Part shown: positions 58,701-64,000 of the stretch, piece by piece
Layout: every line of letters begins with the position of its first letter
Numbering within the stretch: position 1 is the first letter of the stretch
From: Breviolum minutum Mf 1.05b.01
Lineage: Eukaryota > Sar > Dinophyceae > Suessiales > Symbiodiniaceae
NCBI GenBank assembly: GCA_000507305.1
Contig: DF239345.1
Span: 115,897-179,896 of the forward strand
Reading direction: 5' to 3'
DNA length: 64,000 nt
Position numbers and translations under genes: made by a program
Notes under the pieces: generated by a model
What the model was told of the DNA's origin: nothing
What the model saw: the letters and a program-made list of their open reading frames with translations, nothing else
The model's database searches: none

Positions 58701-59049
58701 GGGTGAGTGATGCGGTAGGTAAGATGTGTAGATAAATAGAAGGAGCTTATCCAAAAAAGTGCCGTTGCAATTACGATGATAAATGCAGGAGAATTACATA
58801 CCGCCGTGTCTCAAAATTAGGGATGCCCCTCCAACAGGGAAGTGATTTTATCCCCTTCTAACCTACCTTGAGGGCGGCCATTGACATGTATTTGACTTCA
58901 GGTTGCGTCTGCATTTCATGTCCAAGTGGTATTGTTATTGAAAGGTTGACATGAAACTCGACTTGAACATGTTAAAGCAACCAATCAAGTTGGGATGTAC
59001 ATAGTAAAAATCATATAAATAGTGGCAAAATTCACCAACAGTCCCTTAC

Positions 59050-59116
59050 CTCCTTGGCCGAAAGCCCTCCCTGAGCCACCCTTGCCAGCATGCTCGCTAC
59101 GGAAGACATGGACCAC
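59050..59116 (-). CDS. Well-bounded candidate exon
   Basis: 67 nt (1 + 22 codons) between AACTCCAG|G and |GTAAGG (strong donor). Reads WSMSSVASMLARVAQGGLSA then KE. The two longer open frames over it are shadows. Confidence 0.55.
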
Positions 59117-59279
59117 CTGGAGTTGCCAATGGAGCGGTCGTTGCACAAAAGCAAAAGTGGACCAAATGTTGAAATTAAAATGACATATGGGACATATACC
59201 ATACATGTATCCTACGGTTTTTATATACATAAGATAATAGAACATTTATATATATATATATCTATATATTTATTATATA

Positions 59280-59374
59280 TACCCTCCAGGGAACTAACAT
59301 ATACCACCTTGGGAAAAGGAAAGTCATCTTCAAACAAACCTGGTGTGGGGATATGTTAGTATCCCAGGAGGGTA
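59280..59374. mobile_element. 95-bp TIR element, core family
   Basis: Left TACCCTCCAGGGAACTAACA; right inverts to TACCCTCCTGGGATACTAAC. It lies in the intron between exons 59406-59476 and 59050-59116. Confidence 0.8.
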
Positions 59375-59405
59375 GACTGTTGCCTCTCTTTCAGAGTTCC
59401 GGCAC

Positions 59406-59476
59406 TTTGGCATCATCCATAATCACCCGATCAGTTGTTGATTTGGATTGGTGCTTCGGAATGCGAGGGATGTTGA
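59406..59476 (-). CDS. Well-bounded candidate exon
   Basis: 71 nt (2 + 23 codons) between CTTCAAG|T and |GTGCCG. Reads NIPRIPKHQSKSTTDRVIMD then DAK. Confidence 0.55.
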
Positions 59477-60039
59477 CTTGAAGGGATTTAAACACACATA
59501 CAAACACCAGCACACTGACACACAAATATCAAACTATACATAAATGGATAAGAAAATTATGGTAAATGGTAAAAATGAAACAACAAAATGAAAAAAAATA
59601 TCACAGTCACAATCTATCAAATATACATGTACAGCAATTCGTATATCATACTGTATCTCTTTTCATGCGCGATTATGGGATAAGCTGCTAAGATTGCCTC
59701 AAAATTCCGCACCATTCCACACCAAGCAAAGTCACTGGGGAACAAAAAACATGCGAAACCTCGAGGCGGTACGGCATCTCTTCATCGTCTTCTGCATCCT
59801 CTACAAAACACACGGTGGTGGTTTTATGGCTAGCTTTTATGGCTAGCATGATCTAGCATGTTCCCTGGGTCCCGGGTAGGGACTCATGTTGGATTCAACA
59901 TGAGTAGAAGTACCCATCTGTATGAACATACCAATGGGAAACTGAACATACCAAATGTTAGATTCGTGATATATGTACAACTAATATCTCTGACAGTTAT
60001 ATATCCCCAAGAATCAAGAAGGCTCTTCTTGAACTTCCT

Positions 60040-60155
60040 TCTTCTTTGAAGTGAAGAAACAACAGTCCGCTAGTCAATTGCTGAAGATCATGAGTTCCAA
60101 ATCTGAAACTTCCAGTGGCACACTTTCTGAAGTTCACCATCAGGCGGGCTTCTGT
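60040..60155 (-). CDS. Coding-like segment, boundaries unclear
   Basis: Frame with EARLMVNFRKCATGSFRFGT then HDLQQLTSGLLF after GATTAACAG|. Several internal donors are possible. Confidence 0.4.
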
Positions 60156-60666
60156 TAATCGAAAAGTGAGTCCGAACAAAAAAATCCAATAAGATATCCA
60201 AGTGGTGTAAAATCTCTTATATATGTCAGTGTCCAAATTTTGGTATTGATAAATCATGAGCAAAGCTTGATGAACAACCTTTCTTCGCCGGCAAATTGGC
60301 AGAGTGGAGTTTGCAGTCAGTTGAGTCAGCTAAAAACCGGCGAGTGGTATGGTGCAAACCCCAAAACACCAAGCATCTGCAGGCAGAGTAGTGTGAGACC
60401 ATCTCACAAATTACTATCAACTAACAAAACATGACATCGTTCCACGATGAACCTTCTCAAGAAATCTGCAACTAAATAGGAATTCGCCCAAAAAAAATCG
60501 TAGTTTCCAATCTAGCGGAACAACTCCTCCCGGTTGTTTATTGCATCCTCTCAACTCTGATGAGTTATAAACTTAACTACAAGGTAAATATGTGCAAAGG
60601 TTATGTGTTTATCACCCTAACCATCCCTGACCCACATTATAATCATATATTGGATTGGCCACACAC

Positions 60667-60764
60667 CTATTTATCACCATATTGGGATCCCTGACATCAT
60701 CTGGTACCCGATCGCGGGTGAGGACCCGTTTGAAGGTATGATCCAAGATTGCTTGCAACGCTTC
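60667..60764 (-). CDS. Well-bounded candidate exon
   Basis: 98 nt (32 codons + 2) between TGCCTCAG|G and |GTGTGT. Reads EALQAILDHTFKRVLTRDRV then PDDVRDPNMVIN. Nearest host-gene exon downstream of the SMARCAL1-like pseudogene. Product not recognised. Confidence 0.6.
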
Positions 60765-61057
60765 CTGAGGCAAAAAAGGCCATGACTTTGGATGTGGCAA
60801 ACCTAGGGTGGTTGGAGAAAGCTTATACCCAAACAAACCTTGGGATGGTTGAAAGATATGTCAAAAGTATGGTCAAAGCTTTTGTTCAAGCTAATGACAT
60901 GCATCTGCATGTATTTGTATAGCTTGGATTTGTGAAAATGAACATCTATGTCATGATAGATAGTGCTTTGACCGTCATGATTGTCTATAAATGTAAACCT
61001 GAAGATGTGACGCTCTCTACACATGACTTGCATCGGCTTGGCTCAAGGTCCGATATT

Positions 61058-62970
61058 TTATGTCTCCAAGACCGATCTCTTGCGGCGTTTAGCCTCTGGC
61101 GTCGATGTTGGAGAGCCGGTTCGTGGAGTAAGAGGAGCTGGTGCTCGTGGTGCTGTCAGCTGCTGCTCATGGCCATCCAAGATGCCTGTGGTTGGATGAG
61201 TACATCCTTGGAAGAATGAACAAGAACGTGAATTTCTTGTTCAACCTTCCAAGGATGTACTCATCCAAACTCCCTTGTGCAATGCAATAGTGCACGTCAA
61301 CCATTTCTTCTTGACCAATGCGGTGCACACAATCCTCTGGTTGTATCATTTGCCCAGGGACCCAGTAGAGCTCCGCAAAAACCACGGTTTGTGCAGCAGT
61401 TAGAGTTAGTCCTTGACCGCAGGCTGTTATGCTCAATCAAGCCACTTGCACATCTTGGGTCTGGAACTTCTCAACCAGTTCAGGACGTTGTTGTTGAGGT
61501 GTCTTTCCATCAATGCGACTGAATTGGGTCTCAACTCTCTTCAGTTTGTCTTCCAAGGCGTCCAACAAAATGTGATGATGCGCAAAAAACACAAACTTGA
61601 TCTCGCTATCCAGCAAATGTTCAACATAGTCACCCACTGCCTCCATCTTCGCTTCTGCCGTAGCTTTGAAAATCGCAGTGATCTCAGGTCAAGGTGCTTC
61701 AGCAAACTCTGACTCGGCAACGACATTGCCCTCCATGAAACTAGCAATTTGTTTCATCTTTGCGCTGTCCAGTTTCGCCCTGTCCAGGGTGACGCGCTGC
61801 CTGCGTTTGGAAGGAAGTTGCTTCGATACATCTTTTTTAGCCTTCGGAGCCAGCAGAAAATATTCAGCTCACGTTTTCGTACAGCACCACCCCACTTGGT
61901 CACAGCACGCCCTCCAAACACAATTTTTTCCTTTTCACAATATCGCGTGAAATATCCTTGAGCAGAAGTCATCATTGGTAAAAGAGCTTGATTGGGAATA
62001 AAGCTCCTTGGCATTGTTCACTGCCGGAGTGCCACTAATCAACACACATCGTGTCGCTGCTTTGCACAGCTTCAGGACCGCACCTGTACGTTTGCTCTTG
62101 GGATTTTTGACGTAGTGCGATTCATCCACAATGATGCCCTTGTAAGGACTCCCATCAGAAGAAAGTTGCACATGCGGATTCTTCGCGAGGATGTCATATG
62201 AAGTAATTACCAGCTTTGCATCTGCTTTGGGTTTCTGCTTACCGTGCAAAATCACTTGCACCTGATCTTCTCTAATTGACAACCACTGTAAGGCTTGATC
62301 ACGCCAAACCATACGCAAGGCTGATGGTGCCACCACCAAGAGCGGCCAGTCACTGCGAAAATGATCCATGATGACTAAAGCTTGCAAGGTTTTGCCTAAA
62401 CCCATTTCATCGGCCAACAAGAGGCGACCACTGTGAGATAAGCCAAAGTGGATGCCTTCTTTCTGAAATTGGGGACGGTCCTGAATCAAGTCGATTTCCT
62501 TGGACATTTCAACATCTTGTACCCAAGGGTTCCGCATTGCCTTCACCAACCACCCGTGGGACTGGGTAAATGTCTAAAGCTGTTCGCAGATTCTCCTTGG
62601 ACATCAGATCCTTGATGACGTCTTCATGGGATAATGATAATGGCCAACACCATTCGTTCTCAGATGTACTTTGGGCCAAGTCCGTCAATTCACTCACAAC
62701 TTCGGACGGTACACGATGGTCAGCAACAAGTCGAAAATGCTTTCCGCTGTAGAGCTCTGCAGTCAAAGCAATCTTCGGCACCGAGTTTGCCCCAGGTGCT
62801 GAAAAAACAGCTCTTCCGCTGGCAGCGCAAAAATCAAGGAAGTCTTTCAGTTGTTCTGAAGCTTCCGTGCTCTGGTTCCTGGCCCAGCGCACATAGCTCG
62901 TATCGGTACGCGCCACTTCGGAAAAGCGACGCCCACGGTGTTTCCCGAAACGAAACACCTGGTCACCCAT
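61058..62970 (-). pseudogene. SMARCAL1-like: SMARCAL1-like SNF2 annealing-helicase retro-pseudogene
   Basis: The intact protein is an ATP-driven DNA annealing helicase of the SNF2 family acting at stalled replication forks. This copy has no introns, unlike its surroundings. The N-terminus (MGDQVFRFGKHRGRRFSEVA) is a small motif found before such domains in many protists. Motif I GLGKT is at 62388-62402, DESH (motif II) at 62115-62126, SGTP (motif III) at 62025-62036, and EDCVHRIGQ (motif VI, with C for the usual R) near 61312-61335. The C-terminal tail ends in KRRKRSVLET and TAA at 61058. Breaks: frameshifts near 62540, 61970 and 61875; in-frame TGA at 61689-61691 and 61437-61439; a hairpin insertion at 61191-61269. 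It cannot encode the full enzyme. The family call is firm; SMARCAL1 versus ZRANB3 is less so. Confidence 0.9.
61191..61269. repeat. Hairpin (about 36-bp arms) within the pseudogene
   Basis: GGATGAGTACATCCTTGGAA on the plus strand and an inverted copy ending at 61269; arms differ at two or three positions. One arm is the gene's own DEYILGRLNKK coding sequence, the other an inverted duplicate of it. Confidence 0.85.
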
Positions 62971-62996
62971 GGCAGGCTGACTTCACCAAACAAGGC

Positions 62997-63010
62997 TCCG
63001 AGCCAAAAAG
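62997..63010 (-). other. Possible spliced-leader remnant upstream of the pseudogene
   Basis: The minus strand reads CCTTTTTGGCTCGGAG about 27 bases before the pseudogene ATG. TTTTGGCTC equals nine bases of the 3' part of the dinoflagellate spliced leader (ATTTTGGCTCAAG). Relict leaders at the 5' end of retrocopies are known in dinoflagellates. The match is short and may be chance. Confidence 0.4.
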
Positions 63011-63191
63011 GATGAACGAGTGTAATGATGATCAATGAAGTTCAATTGTATGTAAGTTGGTGTGCAGCATCCCAACAGGTGTCCATAACAGAAAAAATAT
63101 TTTGGTACAAAGCCAATCGAAAACAAAATTGGTACCTTCCAGTAATCTAGTTACAGTAATGTCACAACCCATCATTTCTCTCTGAGTACAC

Positions 63192-63376
63192 CCAGTAAAC
63201 ATCGAAACAAATCGTTTTTCTTCACCAGATTCACCGGAGGATTCACCGTTGTTAACGGTAGGCGTAGGCACCTTCTCCACGTTCTTGCAGGCCTTGACTC
63301 GTTGTACTTCTCGTTGTTCTAAGACCTGCCGGTGATGCACAGTGGCGATGTGTTTTTGGGACCCGGGAAGCAACAT
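63192..63376 (-). CDS. Candidate exon upstream of the pseudogene
   Basis: Frame reading MLLPGSQKHIATVHHRQVLE, then QREVQRVKACKNVEKVPTPT, VNNGESSGESGEEKRFVSMF and TG before |GTGTAC. A helical charged part is followed by a serine/acidic linker. The first Met may be a true start or merely lie inside an exon. Distinct from the pseudogene, which starts 200 bases downstream with its own leader-like sequence. Confidence 0.5.
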
Positions 63377-64000
63377 GAAAGTGTACCACTTGCACTAACA
63401 TATTTTTTCAAAGGATGAAGGATCAAACAGTTTCTTTTGAAAGTTGTTCTTACCAAATCAAACACGGTCATTGGTAATCCAAAAGTGGCTAGAATTGATA
63501 AAGTTTTAAATGCTTGTTTGCGTGCCCCAACTGTAGGGTGACCACGAGACTATTTCAGGGGAAATAACCCAAAAAATCACTTCCCACCCGTCCACAAGGG
63601 ATTTCCAAATTCAAAATCGAGAAGCCTAAGCACTGCGCACCAATTCCCATACAACAAATACGTGTGAAAATGTGAATTTGCATCTTTTCAACCGTACCAA
63701 TTACTATTGAGCCTTTGCTTCATTTGTATCGCACGAATCACCCCCTTCCACACGGATCACCCCCCATCCCTTCGGCGCGACCTCTTCAAACTCCCAGTAG
63801 TCTGGAAATCTGCCAGGGTCAAAGTACCTTCAAACGACCAGGTTCCATACCCAAACACTCCATGTGGTTGGTGTATTTACCTACATTTTGGGTAGTGTTT
63901 AGAGGGGATAAATGCATGATAAATGTTCTTTCAACATGCTTCTTTTTACGAGTACTACACATAACCGCTATCATCATAAAGAGATGCAATGCAATTTTTT
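63377..64000. other. No gene seen
   Basis: AT-rich sequence to the window edge; the short plus frame at 63707-63895 has no splice or composition support. Confidence 0.4.

Noticed and set aside
1-64000. CRISPR, bacterial operons, ribosome binding sites, tRNA or rRNA genes
   Set aside because: No repeat-spacer arrays, Shine-Dalgarno-led gene runs or cloverleaf-like genes were found; the sequence is eukaryotic in style.

Overview
The window looks like nuclear DNA of a protist with an expanded, intron-rich genome. A dinoflagellate (Symbiodiniaceae/Suessiales-like) fits best, but this is an inference. The reasons are these: (i) coding sequence is broken into very short exons (about 30-215 nt) flanked by AG| acceptors and |GT donors; (ii) dozens of short hairpin elements with terminal inverted repeats (TIRs) and TA ends sit in introns, some touching splice junctions, like the introner elements described in dinoflagellates; (iii) an intronless, decayed SNF2-helicase copy has a spliced-leader-like remnant just upstream of its start codon. 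No bacterial-type operon, tRNA, rRNA, CRISPR array or plasmid feature was seen. AT-rich microsatellites are everywhere.

Layout. Almost all exons I can support read on the minus strand, from about 63.4 kb down to 0.76 kb. Exons were accepted when an open frame with ordinary amino-acid composition ended at AG| and |GT(or GC) sites and the length agreed with the frame phase. They cannot be joined into complete genes, so gene boundaries and the number of genes are unknown. Recognisable content is sparse: EF-hand-like segments (about 21.0 and 30.9 kb), acidic or serine-rich linkers (24.6, 26.6, 34.9, 35.3 kb) and a poly-aspartate exon (43.2-43.4 kb). Two plus-strand segments (49.0-49.3 kb, with a 61-nt intron; 50.8-51.0 kb, with a strong donor) show the region is not strictly one-directional.

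The best-supported named item is a SMARCAL1-like (annealing helicase, SNF2 family) retro-pseudogene on the minus strand at about 61.06-63.01 kb. It has a conserved N-terminal motif, helicase motifs (GLGKT, DESH, SGTP, HRIGQ), three frameshifts, two in-frame TGA codons and a hairpin insertion near its 3' end.

The most interesting system is the set of 84-125 bp TA-bounded inverted-repeat elements. Many share the end CCCTCYGGTAAACTAACATRG, which carries a donor-like GGTAAAC and a branch-like CTAAC, while the other end reads TTTACCAG. An insertion in either orientation could therefore bring its own splice sites. In several introns (13.7, 22.2, 30.2, 33.4, 47.2 kb) an element fills most of the intron or starts within a few bases of the exon edge. 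One element (6.6 kb) sits in frame inside the longest open reading frame of the window.
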